A stretch of DNA of 64,000 bases from Lotus japonicus (Eukaryota > Streptophyta > Magnoliopsida > Fabales > Fabaceae). A program made the position numbers and the translations under genes. The stretch is taken from NCBI RefSeq assembly GCF_012489685.1, contig NC_080043.1, forward strand, positions 47,941,127 to 48,005,126, in the 5' to 3' direction. How positions within the stretch are numbered: the stretch's first letter is position 1; each line of letters begins with the position of its first letter. A model generated the notes under the pieces. The model was not told where the DNA came from. It was given only the letters and a program-made list of their open reading frames with translations, and made no database searches. Below are positions 10,956-21,119 of this stretch, piece by piece.

Positions 10956-11356
10956 TTTGTTGGCCTGAACTTTATAATCTTTATGCTTCAAACAATTGTG
11001 TAAGTACACAAGGAATTGGGCTTATCTTTTGGTTTGAAAGAATTATCTATGCGAGGCATCGATAGGTAGTTGCTTCGGCTATAACATCAAGGAGAGATTC
11101 ATGAGAACATGTGCTTAGAATGATGTGCTTGAATTGATTAGTTGAGCAAGAACCCAAAGTAAATCACTCTTTCTTTTCATTTTCTGTTTCATTTCTGAAT
11201 TTATATTTTCTTTTTCCTTATTACTACTTCAACATATCTCTTATTCAATAAAACCAACCTTCGAACTCGTGGCTTAAACTGAATTTAGTCACTCACAATC
11301 CCTATGGTTCGATATTTAAAACCGGGTGGATTCATACACTTTAGGATTTACCAACA
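10956..11356 (+). repeat. Ath-1 5' LTR, right piece
   Basis: It continues the LTR after CrA-1 and its second TGGGG (10951-10955), and matches 17816-18218. It ends in CCAACA, the LTR terminus; the primer site follows seven bases on. Confidence 0.9.
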
Positions 11357-11362
11357 TGTTTT

Positions 11363-11380
11363 TGGCGTCGTTGCCGGGGA
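11363..11380 (+). other. Primer binding site, tRNA-Asp type
   Basis: TGGCGTCGTTGCCGGGGA is complementary to the 3' end of plant tRNA-Asp with one mismatch (T for C at position 6). Athila elements are known to use this primer. Confidence 0.8.
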
Positions 11381-12211
11381 TTGTTTGTGATTTTTGGTTT
11401 GAGTTACGAGTTTGAAGTTTAGTCTACCTAAGACTATAACTTAGGGCTGAATGGGAGACAACCCATGTTTTTTTTCCTGTTTTGTTCCTATGTATCAATT
11501 TAACTGATTCGTTCTTGTTCTTAGTGCTTGTTGTGACTTGATCTTTTATAACATGATTTGAGGTTTGGAATTCCATGAACCTGACCTAGAGTGAATCAGC
11601 TAGTGAATTTAATTTTAATTAGATTCATTGGTCATGAGTTGATAAGTTGATACTTAGGATCTTCTTTTGCTATTTTACGTTTTATGTTTAGTGTTTCAGG
11701 AAATAAAAAGGATACACACTTGGAGGCACTCAATCACTTTGAAGGAGATTCTTTTCTTACCCTGAGTTTTAGTCCATGCATTTTTGCATATTTTTCTTTT
11801 ATAGATTTTGTTTATCCAATTTTATCATGCATTGTTATATAGAGTCTTTTATACCTTGGTCTTTATTCCTTATACTCAAATGACATGTTCCCAAGTCTTG
11901 CTCACTCACATGATGCTGGTTTTGAAAATGTTTTTAAGTGGATACTTTGTTCTTTCTTTTGGGGAGTGATTGTATGTTTGGGAAAGAGAGGGAGAGACTT
12001 CAGTCTGTTAAGTGTTGTCTTGAGGATAGAGTTGATGTGAGTCCAGAAGGGTCCATCTTTGACCCTTCACTATATAATTTCCCTGGAGGATCCTGACTCA
12101 CTTGCACTTCTTGGTTCTGTGTTTCATTTCATGCATCCTTGAGTGTAGCTTTAGGAGACTTGCATTCTTGAGACTGGTAGGTTTTCTTGTACTTCAGAAA
12201 TTGTTTTATAA
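11381..12211 (+). other. Ath-1 interior: leader fused to 3' non-coding region
   Basis: There is no reading frame of note. From about 11425 the sequence (for example GTCTACCTAAGACTATAAC, then a GGGAGACAACCCA motif) matches the reverse complement of 63610-63680, and 12000-12110 matches around 63187-63290. In Ath-2 these blocks lie downstream of integrase. Everything from gag through integrase is therefore missing here. The last five bases, TATAA, are the solo LTR's target duplication. Confidence 0.75.
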
Positions 12212-13543
12212 TGTAACACCCCGATTTCCAGGTGTCACTTTAGTAACCAAAAATAAACTTTACGCGGAAAACAGGTAATTTTTTTTTTTCCTTTAAATCA
12301 AAGCGATAAAGAAGTAGAGACAACACCCAACAACTAAACTAACCGATATACAAATATATATACATCTGTACAGCCTCGGCTGCACTCCATGTCACGCGAA
12401 GCCGCAGTGACTCCAAAGTAGTACGCCCGCAAGCAAATATACAAACCAGAACTGTGAGTAAAAGTATCAAAATACAGTTATCCAAGAGAAAGTCGGCACT
12501 CAAAAATGGCCTGAAAGGAAGACCCCTATACTCCGACAGACTCTCTGTGATCCTCCTCAAAAGAACCACACAAAAAGCCACACATCGGAACCTACCCTGT
12601 CCCAAAAAGAAACTGACGATCAGAGCTCTACACAAAAAAATGTCGCTAATCCTAACCTACCCTCCCAGCTCAGCTCACCAATCATCCTCCTCCTCATCGC
12701 TGCTCGGCGAGTAGCTCTCCCCACTGCTCTCGGAGTCAGAGTCGGAATCCACCGTAATCATCTCGGTGTCCAAATCCATAACCTCCCTCCTCACTGTCCT
12801 GCGCACCGCCCTAGTCGAGCCGGTCTCCACATCCACCTCTCCTGTGAGCACATCCTCCTCCTCCACCCTCATCAAGGGGTCCACACGGTAGCCGTGCGGT
12901 GAAGAGAAAGATAAGAGACGTGAGACAGATGGGACAACAGACTCCCTCCTCGGCTGTACGAGCCTAGAGGACGACGCCACGTCGGTAGAACAGATATAGC
13001 AGCAGCAGCAGGCTCGATCTCCTCTGGGTCCTCCTCAACAGAAGGTGAAGTCGGAGGTGGTGCATGTCCAGTGCCTGGTCCACAATGAACTGAGGGCGGC
13101 AAGTCAAAACTCAGCTCCATACGCTGTAGCACTCCGCTCGTCAGGCGTCCTCGCTCATCCGTCTGGTCCTCCATGACCCTTCCCCTATACGTCGCCCGGT
13201 GACCAGCCACATCGATCACCCAAGCGGTGGGGGCATCCCTATCCAGCAACTCATATCTGATCCCCCCCGAGGGAGAGACCGTCGAGAACCAGTTGGCCAT
13301 CGACATCTGGCAGCAGGCCGACCGCCCAAACACAAACATACAAACAAAGCCAAGGCGCTAGGGTCAACTCACAGCAATAAGTACATATACACTCAACAGG
13401 TGACAGGGTATATATATAAGTTGTTATATAAGCATATAAGTAATCCTAGCATGTTATGGCTCTAACATTGCTTCAATAAACAAACAGCACACAGTCTCAG
13501 TCAGCATGAATGTATGCGTGAAATGCACAATATGAATCCGGAT

Positions 13544-13735
13544 TTGTGACGCGTTCCCGTTCGCCACAAGTGAAGCATTCCCGTTCTTCACTATGGATGG
13601 ACCATTCCCGTTATCCATCCTGGATGAACCATTCCCGTTATTCATCCTTGGTGAACCATTCCCGTTATTCACCATATGATGAACCATTCCCGTTATTCAT
13701 CATTTATGCAAGGTGAACCATTCCCGTTATTCACT
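13544..13735 (-). repeat. Type I hairpin minisatellite, 7 units (solo LTR)
   Basis: Arms include AGTGAAG/CTTCACT, GGATGGA/TCCATCC, GGATGAA/TTCATCC, GGTGAA/TTCACC and ATGATGAA/TTCATCAT around the ATTCCCGTT core. The first (TTGTGACG/CGCCACAA) and last units have one mismatch. Confidence 0.9.
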
Positions 13736-13823
13736 CGATTGAATGCAACGTGGTTAGCCAAACAACGAATCGTCCTTACCACGAAAGTGTCTAGCTCACA
13801 ACCCAATCTCAACCAAACCCAAT

Positions 13824-13973
13824 GAGTTAGTTTCGGTCAATACAACACAACTCGGAGTAAGTGTCGGTCAATACAACACAACTCCAACAAGAAAACACAA
13901 GGGTCTAGTGTCGGTCAATACAACACAGCCCAAACAACAAGAGCACTAGGTGTCGGTCAATACAACACGGCTC
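13824..13973 (-). repeat. Type II hairpin minisatellite, 4 units (solo LTR)
   Basis: Flank pairs differ unit by unit: GAGTT/AACTC, GGAGT/ACTCC, GGG/CCC and GAGC/GCTC around the GTGT...ACAC core. Confidence 0.9.
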
Positions 13974-15434
13974 CACAACACTCCCCAAGGGTACTAGAGT
14001 ACTCGATGACTTCAATCATCACCATAGCTCACCTTAGTGGCTTTCCCCAATTCCGATAACTCTCCCAACCCACAACAAAGGTCGACTTTTCCCCGTCTTT
14101 CGTAAATGTTTTCCCCTTTAGTTCTCCTATAACTATTCATTTAGTAAAAACGTTTCGAATTGAATTAGTCAGATTATGAGTTTATTTCTCAAAGTCTAAG
14201 TCTCCCAAAGTCTCTAGTTTACAAAATTCTATTCATTCTAGGTTTTCCGAAAACCAACCACCCAAAAGAAGTTTCCCGGGGAAAGTCTAAGTAAATCAAC
14301 GAATCCCAATAAATGGCTAAGTCCCAAACCCCTCGTTTGAACTTGCCTAGGGTTGCTCATCCAACCCGAAACATCAAAGATCACCAGATCAATGAATCTC
14401 CACTCCGAAGTCACGTCAAAACGCACAATCCAACAAAGCACAACATCACAACATCAGTTCATCAACATAATCAACATCAAAGTAAAGCATAAGTCGAATT
14501 GATCGACGCCTATCATGCATTCATAGCTAATATATGGTAAGTTGCCCTAACCTCGAGCTGTTCCAGCTTCGCAAACAAAGTTCTCCTCAAACAGTTGCTC
14601 TGAATATTCCAAAGTTCCTTCAACTGAACCTCGGAGAAAAACAAAGCAGAATTCAAACAAAATCGATTAGTTCGATCGTAAAACAATACATAAACGATAG
14701 ACAAAGCATCAAAGCTTCAGAATACGACAAACGGGTACGAAAGGACAAGTTTTCGAAAACGAAAAACTCCCCCCCCCCCTTAGGAAATAACCCACGGCCA
14801 TAAGGAGAAAAGGGCTTCGGCTCTTTTTCTTCGATCAAATCAGTTTACAAGGTAGTTTTAGGGTAAAACTAAGGCAAAGAAACTGTCAGAACAATTTTCG
14901 GACAATCGGGTCGAAATACGACTACGCAGGGGCATTTTGGTCCAAAATAAAGGCTCAAAACTTCAAAGTTATCAGTTCTGAAAACAGATTTGACAGCAAC
15001 GATCCTCATGACATCCGTGACAACAAATCCTAAAGGCACGAAGTCAGATTATAGCTTTACGACAATAAAGTTTCGAAATGTGAGACAAAAAGAGTTTTGA
15101 GTCAATTTTTCAGATCCTGGACAACTGAATCGCAATCAGAGTTTACTGACAGAGGTTTTAGACTCAGGGGAACATAAGGAACATAACCCAAGCGAGAAAT
15201 CAGAGAAATCAGACAATTTTAGAAAAAGCTCAAAACTTAGAGCACAGAAACGGCTTCAGAAACGCAACAGAAACAACAATCAGAGGTAGGAATCGTGTTA
15301 GTTACCTTGATACCTAGAAGTAGGGACGAACTGCACGAAGATTGGTCAAGTTTTCGCGAAAATCTCTCCTCTCCCTCTCTCTCTACAAACCGCGGCCTTG
15401 ATGGGTGAAAATGAAGAGGATTTTGCTTTTTCGC

Positions 15435-15444
15435 CTATTTATAG
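15435..15444 (-). promoter_or_regulatory. TATA box, CrA solo LTR
   Basis: The minus strand reads CTATAAATAG, a few dozen bases upstream of LTR-gene exon 1. The flanks make it a palindrome, GCCTATTTATAGGC being its + strand form. Confidence 0.65.
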
Positions 15445-16139
15445 GCGGGCGAAATCGCGGGAAAATGAAAATTTCGCGATTTCGATTTTTGCAGCACGAT
15501 CACCGTGGAATTCTAAGAGAGATTCTAGCGTCAGAATTCCAGAACTCAAAACAAATATCTAGGATTTGGGAAAAACGATATCGAAAAACTCAAAAGCGGT
15601 GTCGGTTAATCTGCCCCGAAAAACTACTTTTTGCTGTGATGCTCAGACGACAAAACTCCCTACTGAAGAAAGATTGGAAATGTCGAAACAAGTCTGGCAA
15701 CGCGAACGGAATCTTCGTTACAAGTCCCGAATAGAAAAAGTCTTCATCCATTGCTCGAAAATAGGGTTTCGAAGCAAAGAAATTAGCGTCGGCGGACATC
15801 CGAAAAGTGAAACCTATCGTGCGTACAGTCCAGAGTTCCGAAATGAAACGCTGGTCGATGGAAAAATAAAGAAAATCTTTAAATTTTCCGAGAGTTCGAA
15901 ATCTCACTCAAAACGTTGCTTTAAGAGCGAAATAGCCTATTCTGGACACGCTCGCCCTAAGGTAAGTGTGCAGACGACTCGCACTAACTCCGAAAACAAC
16001 TACGCAACATTCCTCAAGCAATTCCTGAACTTTCTTCTTCATTAATCTTCCTCAAATATCAAACTCCTGTCACGCTTACACTGATCCTACGCGTGAGTCG
16101 GAAACTAGCTTGTTCTGAAAATTCAGGTCTTACATATAA

Positions 16140-16871
16140 CATCTTTGTCCCTAGTTGACCCTTTTGAGCCTTATGGAGATTTCCTTGGTATCTATGTTTA
16201 ATGGGCTGGTTGTTTGGAGGATTCTATGGGGAGTTGTGGTTCTTAACTCTTGATGGAGCTAGTTTATAAAAAGTGCAATTGTCTCTTGCCCCAAAAAAAA
16301 AATTTGAAAATAGTCAAAAGAGAAAATGAACTCCATGGTGTGGTGGAGTTCCAAAAAAAAAAAAGAAAAAAATATGAAACAAAAAGGGGTTAAGAGACTT
16401 GAGTGGCAAGTATCAATAGCTTGAAAGCTCCATAATTCCAAATTGGACCACGCTCAAATTTTGTGCAGCCTTAGTCTTCCTTAGGGACCACCTACCTTGT
16501 GCTTTACCTAGCCAACATTACAACCCTTTTGAAGTCTCATTGAATAATGCATTGTCAACTTTAGTTTCTCTTGAGTGAATGATTCTCAGAACCTATGAAC
16601 TTGCTTTTGTGCTCAGTGCACTAAACAATTGTCTCATGCTAGGATGTTAGCTCTAAATGCTTCTCATAGTGGACTCTAATTCTTCTTTGTCTAAGAGTTG
16701 TATGAAGTTGATTGTTGAATCTTTATCTTGGAACTAACTACATTTACTTGATCCCCCGGTTTTCTGAAAATGTATCCCCCTTTTGGCATGTGTGTTGGGA
16801 GTAATTCTTTGTGCTTGAGGGCAAACTTATCTTAGTGACGCTCCAGGGCGAGCTTTCGTTGAGTATAGTGG
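16140..16871 (+). other. Ath-1 3' non-coding region
   Basis: This is the continuation after the solo LTR and TATAA duplication (16135-16139). It is homologous to the reverse complement of roughly 62338-63070 in Ath-2. Poly-A and T-rich stretches are present; no coding potential is seen. It ends in GAGTATAGTGG, also conserved before the Ath-2 LTR. Confidence 0.75.
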
Positions 16872-17263
16872 TGCGATGACCCGGGTTTATATGATGTTTT
16901 TAGGGTTTTTTTCTCTGTTAGTTTTGAGTCTTTTTCTTATGTCTCATGTAGTGTTTCATGCATTCTCATGCATTTTAACTTTTATTTGTGCATTTGCATT
17001 AGTTTAGTAATTTTGTAGTTTTTTAAAGGCTTTAGTTGCATTTTAGTATAGTTTGAGTCTTTTGTTAATTGCCATTAGTTTTGAGTCCCTTGTGCAATTA
17101 AATGGTTGGTATTCTTGATATTTTTCCTTGAGCTTTGATGAGAGTAATCAGGTCTGAAACTGAAGGAGAAGGAAGGTCAAGAAGCTTGGAGAATTGAATG
17201 GAGGCTTAAAGAGGAGTAAAGAGGAGTTAAAATGAATATCAAAAGCCTTTTCATCGAGCTTTG

Positions 17264-17412
17264 AGCGCCTAGGCGCTGGGAATTGGTGCCTAGGCGCTAG
17301 TTGTTTTTTTGCCAAGCTTTCTTAATTGGCGCCTAGGCGCCAATTACCTCCAGGGGCCATATTTTCAGCATGGAATTGGCGCTCAGGCGCTTTGAATTTG
17401 CGCCTGAGCGCC
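17264..17412 (+). repeat. GC-rich palindrome cluster upstream of Ath-1 TATA box
   Basis: Three palindromic units are seen. AGCGCCTAGGCGCT is at 17264-17277. A perfect 24-bp palindrome at 17323-17346 is centred on GGCGCCTAGGCGCC. A 13-bp inverted repeat has arms at 17378-17390 and 17400-17412 with a 9-bp spacer. The last arm ends 30 bp before the TATA box. Confidence 0.9.
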
Positions 17413-17442
17413 CGACACAGCAGAGAACACGTTTTTTTTTTC

Positions 17443-17452
17443 CTATAAATAG
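17443..17452 (+). promoter_or_regulatory. Ath-1 LTR TATA box
   Basis: CTATAAATAG is a strong plant TATA consensus, in the expected strand and position within the LTR. Confidence 0.7.
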
Positions 17453-18218
17453 GATTCTAGCCATTTTCTCTTGTATCTTTTCATAGTTTGTAAAATTCAG
17501 ATGTAGAGGATCATCTAGGAGAGTGAGAGAAGGCTTCCAAGCTTGTAATTCAGGTTCTTAGAGCCATGCTTGGCTAATCTCTCTTCTTTACTTTGGTTTT
17601 CTTGTAAGACTTTTCCTTTTAAGTTATAATCTTAAGTTCTTTCCCACATGTTCTTCTTCTTTCCTTGAATCCCATATCCATGCTTTATGTTTCAAGTTAG
17701 AACATGTGCTAGCTTTATACTTTTCTATAATTAGAACGGAAGTTTGTTATAGATTAGGGAACTGATTTGGGATTGCCCCTTCAATCTTCGCTACTAGGAA
17801 TAGAGGAAGGGTTGGGGTTTGTTGGCCTGAACTTTATAATCTTTATGCTTCAAACAAATGTTTAAGTACACAAGGAATTGGGCTTATCTTTTGGTTTGAA
17901 AGAATTATCTATGCGAGGCATCGATAGGTAGTTGCTTAGGCTATAACATCAAGGAGAGATTCATGAGAACACGTGCTTAGAATAATGTGCTTGAATTGAT
18001 TAGTTGAGCAAGAACCCAAAGTAAATCACTCTTTCTTTTCATTTTCTGTTTCATTTCTGAATTTATATTTTCTTTTTCCTTATAACTACTTCAACATATC
18101 TCTTATTCAATAAAACCAACCTTCAAACTCGAGGCTTAAACTGAATTTAGTCACTCACAATCCCTGTGGTTCGATATTTAAAACCGGGTGGATTCGTACA
18201 CTTGCGGATTTACCAACA

Positions 18219-18481
18219 GTTGACCAGTAGAAACCTGCTCTCAGCACCTTTGAAGCCAAAGATCTTCCACCCACATGACTCGCACAAACGCCTTCATGCA
18301 CCTCAAACATAATTCCTTCTGCATCTTCCCTGTTAACACACCTCAGCAAAGGAATTCCAACGCCCCTTCTATAAAGTTGATCTCCCAACTTTGTGTAGTG
18401 ACTTTCTTCGTGAATCTGATCTTTGGAAAACAAAGCTAAATCTGATCCATCTGCCTCTAAACAAAGTCGAATATTATCCAT
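18219..18481 (-). pseudogene. Tat-1 integrase N-terminal fragment
   Basis: Minus-strand reading: LYRRGVGIPLLRCV, then the zinc-binding start HEGVCASHVGGRSL and VLRAGFYW, which stops at the Ath-1 junction (18218/18219). The catalytic domain is not in the window. The linker upstream is frameshifted near 18481. Confidence 0.85.
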
Positions 18482-19761
18482 CCAATCCAGAGATGCTCGC
18501 CCATAACCATCACGACATCATTTTCATTCACACTTGGACCTTTTACGGTTTCCTGAATCACTGACTTGTTGTTACTTGGCTTCTTTGTACTTGCTAACTT
18601 GGAAAGATTATCAGCCCTGGTGTTTTCCTCCCTTGGAACATGATTAACCTGAACCCTATCCATCTACTTCAGCAATTCTTGGACCTTTACCAAATATTTA
18701 GCCAACTATGTGTCCTTCGCCTGATAGTCCCCTTTGATTTGATTTGTAACAAGCTGAGAATCAGTTTTGATTAAGAGACAACGTACATTCATCTCAATGG
18801 CAAGCTGCACGCCTGCTATGATCGCCTCGTATTCTGCTTGGTTATTGCTTGCTTTAAAATCAAACTTCAGGGACTGCTCAATAGTTACTCCACCTGAACC
18901 TTCTAAGACCACGCCAGCTATGCTACCCTTTAGATTCGATGATCCATCAACAGACAAAATCCATTCAACTTCCTCTGATATTTTTTCCTCTGGAGACATT
19001 TTGGTAACGAAATCTACCAAAACATGCGCCTTCACTTGGCCCTTCTTCTCAAACACAATACCAAATTCTGACAATTCTACAACCCAAGAAACTATACGCC
19101 CTGTTAAATCAGGCTTCTGCAGTACTTGGCGCAGAGGGAAGTCAGTTTTGACTTTGATTTGAAAACGTTGGAAATAAGGCCTCAACTTTTGTGCGAAGAT
19201 GATTAAAGCTAGTGCAGCTTTTTCTATTTTATGATACCTCGACTCAGCCCCTTGTAAAGCATGGCTCAAAAAATATATAATTCTCAACTGATCTTTACAT
19301 TCTTGCAATAAGACAGAGCTCACAACATTATCTGATATAGAAATTAAAATTGATAATGGACTACCTTTAATTGGCTTTGACAATATAGGAGGCTTAGATA
19401 AATGCTCCTTTAAATTTTGGAAAGCTTGTTCACATTCATCTGTCCACTGGAAAGCTCTAATTTTCCTTAAGCACCGAAAGAATGGAGCCGCCTTGCTTCT
19501 TGAACAGGGTAAAATCCTTGATAAAGCTGCAATCCTTCCCGTTAACTTTTTCACTTCCTTCACTGATGTTGGGCTTTGAATTTCAAAAATTGCTTTGCAT
19601 TTATCTGGATTAACTTCAATTCCCCTTCTAGTAATCATGAAGCCTAAGAACTTTCCACTTTGAATTCTGAAAGAACACTTCTCCGGATTTAGGTGCATGT
19701 TATGCTTTCTGATTTCCCCAAAAGCTTCAGCTAAATCCACACAATGACCACCCATCTCCTC
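18482..19761 (-). pseudogene. Tat-1 dual RNase H
   Basis: In order: the end of RT (KCSFRIQSGKFLGFMITRRG), the connection region (FFRCLRK, FQWTDECEQAFQNLK), RNase H one (YFLSHALQGAESRYHKIEK), then a second RNase H with WILSVDGSSN, NNQAEYEAIIAG and LIKTDSQLV. Its tail, VNHVPREENTRADNLSKL, follows two in-frame TAG codons around 18664-18708. The second RNase H keeps D, E and D at the usual places. Confidence 0.88.
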
Positions 19762-20509
19762 TTATTTGACCACCATGTCATCCACATAAATTTCCATGTT
19801 ACGCCCTACCTGTTTTTCAAAAACCCTATCCATCAGCCTCTGGTAAGTGGCTCCTGCATTTTTAAGCCCAAATAGCATAGTTTGATAGCAATAATTCGCT
19901 TGATTTGGAATAAATGCAGTCTTCTCTTCATCTGTTGCATACATTTGAATTTGATGGTACCCAGAGCAGGCATCCATCAAACTCGACATTCCAAATCCAG
20001 AAGCCCTATCGACCAGCTTATCAATGTTTGGGAGAGGGTATGAGTCTTTCGGACAATGCTTGTTCAAATCTGTATAATCCGTGCACATTCGCCATTTTCC
20101 ATTATTTTTTTTAACCATAACAACATTTGCAAGCCAAGTAGGATACTTCACCTCCCTTATGAAACCTGCATCAAACAACTTATTAGTCTCCGCCTTCACC
20201 GCAAGTGCTTTCACACCAGGGTTCAGTGCCAATTTATGGCATATAAACTCTGGATCAATTCCTGGAAGATCTTGCGCACTCCAAGCAAATAAATCCATAT
20301 TTTCAGCTAGCAATTTCACCAACCTGCTTTCTTGAATTGGAGTTTAATTTACCCCAACCTTCAAATTTTGCTCGCCCACTTGTACTGTCTTTGTTTCTTC
20401 CTCTGGAGTCATTTTAGAATCAGGAAAGGCCTCTATCGGATCCAAACTAATCCCCTCTTGATCAACATCCAACCAAAAACTATGTGTTCCTCTTTCACTG
20501 CTCTTTTTC
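19762..20509 (-). pseudogene. Tat-1 reverse transcriptase
   Basis: The translation shows DLPGIDPEFICHKLAL, FIREVKYPTWLANVVMVKK, WRMCTDYTDLNKHCPKD, YPLPNIDKLVD, DACSGYHQI and the intact catalytic YVDDMVVK. A TAA stop at 19762-19764 follows immediately. Upstream, the linker (DPIEAFPDSKMTPEEE) carries another in-frame TAA near 20346 and is out of frame with protease because of a shift near 20495-20520. Confidence 0.88.
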
Positions 20510-21111
20510 CCATGTGACCATACTGCTTGAAGCTGTCAGAATAACAATTTCTAGCAACCACTTGATCAGCCTTCAAAGTCCCTACTCCACCCTTAGTCAA
20601 CGGGTACTTAACTGTCAAATGCCTTGTTGAAATGATCTTCCAAAGTTTGTTCAACGAAGGCCTTCCTATGAGCACATTATACGACGATGTGCATTTTACC
20701 ACCAGAAACTTAATAGCAAAAGTTTCTGCATCTTTACCTTCGCTAAACACTGTACTTAGCTCCACATACCCTCTTACAAATACTTTCTCTCCTGAGAAAC
20801 CCACTAACGCCCCCTCATATGGCAACAAGTCAGCCTCTGTAATCCCAAGTTTCTCATATGCATCGCCATAAATCAAATCTGCAGAACTTTCTTGATCCAG
20901 AAGAACTATTTCAATCTCATAATCATTAATTTTTAACATTACTACAATCGAATCATCCTCATGAGGCTGAATTCCCGCAAAGTCTCTAACAGAAAATGTG
21001 ATATCAGACTGGTTGATTCCCCAGCTTCCCCAATCATTGGCGTAGACAACATTCATGGAATGGACATACCTCTTTCTGGAAGAATAGGTCATGCCCCCTC
21101 CTCGGAATCCT
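20510..21111 (-). pseudogene. Tat-1 aspartic protease region
   Basis: It starts at GFRGGGMTYSSRKRYV just after hAT-1. The retropepsin-like motif reads LLDQESSADLIY, where related elements have DQGSSAD; the glycine is replaced by glutamate. LVGFSGEKVFVRGYVEL and FLVVKCTSSYNVLIGRPSLN follow, which is typical for plant gypsy proteases. Confidence 0.8.
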
Positions 21112-21119
21112 CCAAATAT

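Larger units (their letters stand above)
12675..15400 (-). pseudogene. LTR-internal gene, CrA solo LTR copy (long form)
   Basis: Exon 1 runs from about 15400 to 15306 (IFVQFVPTSRYQ, with an in-frame TGA just upstream). Exon 2 is 14629-14552, 78 nt, open (starts SVEGTLEYSEQL, ends EAGTAR; donor GAG|GTTAGG). Exon 3 starts at 13306. The exon 3 G run has seven bases, so the body is read in the ATG frame: MSMANWFSTVSPSGG, IRYELLDRDAP, HRATYRGRVMEDQTDERG, SFDLPPSVHCGPG, APPPTSPSVEEDPEEIE. A further frame change between 12980 and 12872 is needed to reach the tail with MITVDSDSDSESSGE and SSDEEEDDW (stop at 12675). The body and tail match the CrB copies. Function unknown. Confidence 0.5.
12212..16134 (-). 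mobile_element. CrA solo LTR in Ath-1
   Basis: 3923 bp, TGTAAC...TTACA, flanked by TATAA (12207-12211 and 16135-16139). There is no internal region or second LTR, so it is a solo LTR left by LTR-LTR recombination. It holds the longest CrA form of the LTR gene. Confidence 0.93.
1..18218 (+). mobile_element. Ath-1: Athila-type LTR retrotransposon, coding-less, interrupted twice
   Basis: The sequence at 17625-18218 repeats 1-195 plus 10956-11356, so these are the two LTRs of one element whose left end lies outside the window. Just inside the 5' LTR is an Asp-type primer site. No gag or pol reading frame lies between the LTRs once the two later insertions (196-10950 and 12212-16134) are removed; only about 1.6 kb of interior remains. 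The leader is joined almost directly to sequence that in Ath-2 lies downstream of integrase, so the whole coding region is deleted. Roughly 16 differences over about 600 aligned LTR bases (by eye) make it older than CrA-2 and CrB-1. The 3' end (18218) abuts Tat-1 integrase sequence, so Ath-1 inserted into Tat-1. Athila assignment rests on the primer site and on homology with Ath-2, which encodes an Athila-like integrase tail. Confidence 0.85.
16872..18218 (+). repeat. Ath-1 3' LTR
   Basis: About 1347 bp, from TGCGATGACC to CCAACA. The start is set by comparison with Ath-2, whose LTR begins TGTGATGACC in the same context. It contains a palindrome cluster and a TATA box. Confidence 0.8.
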
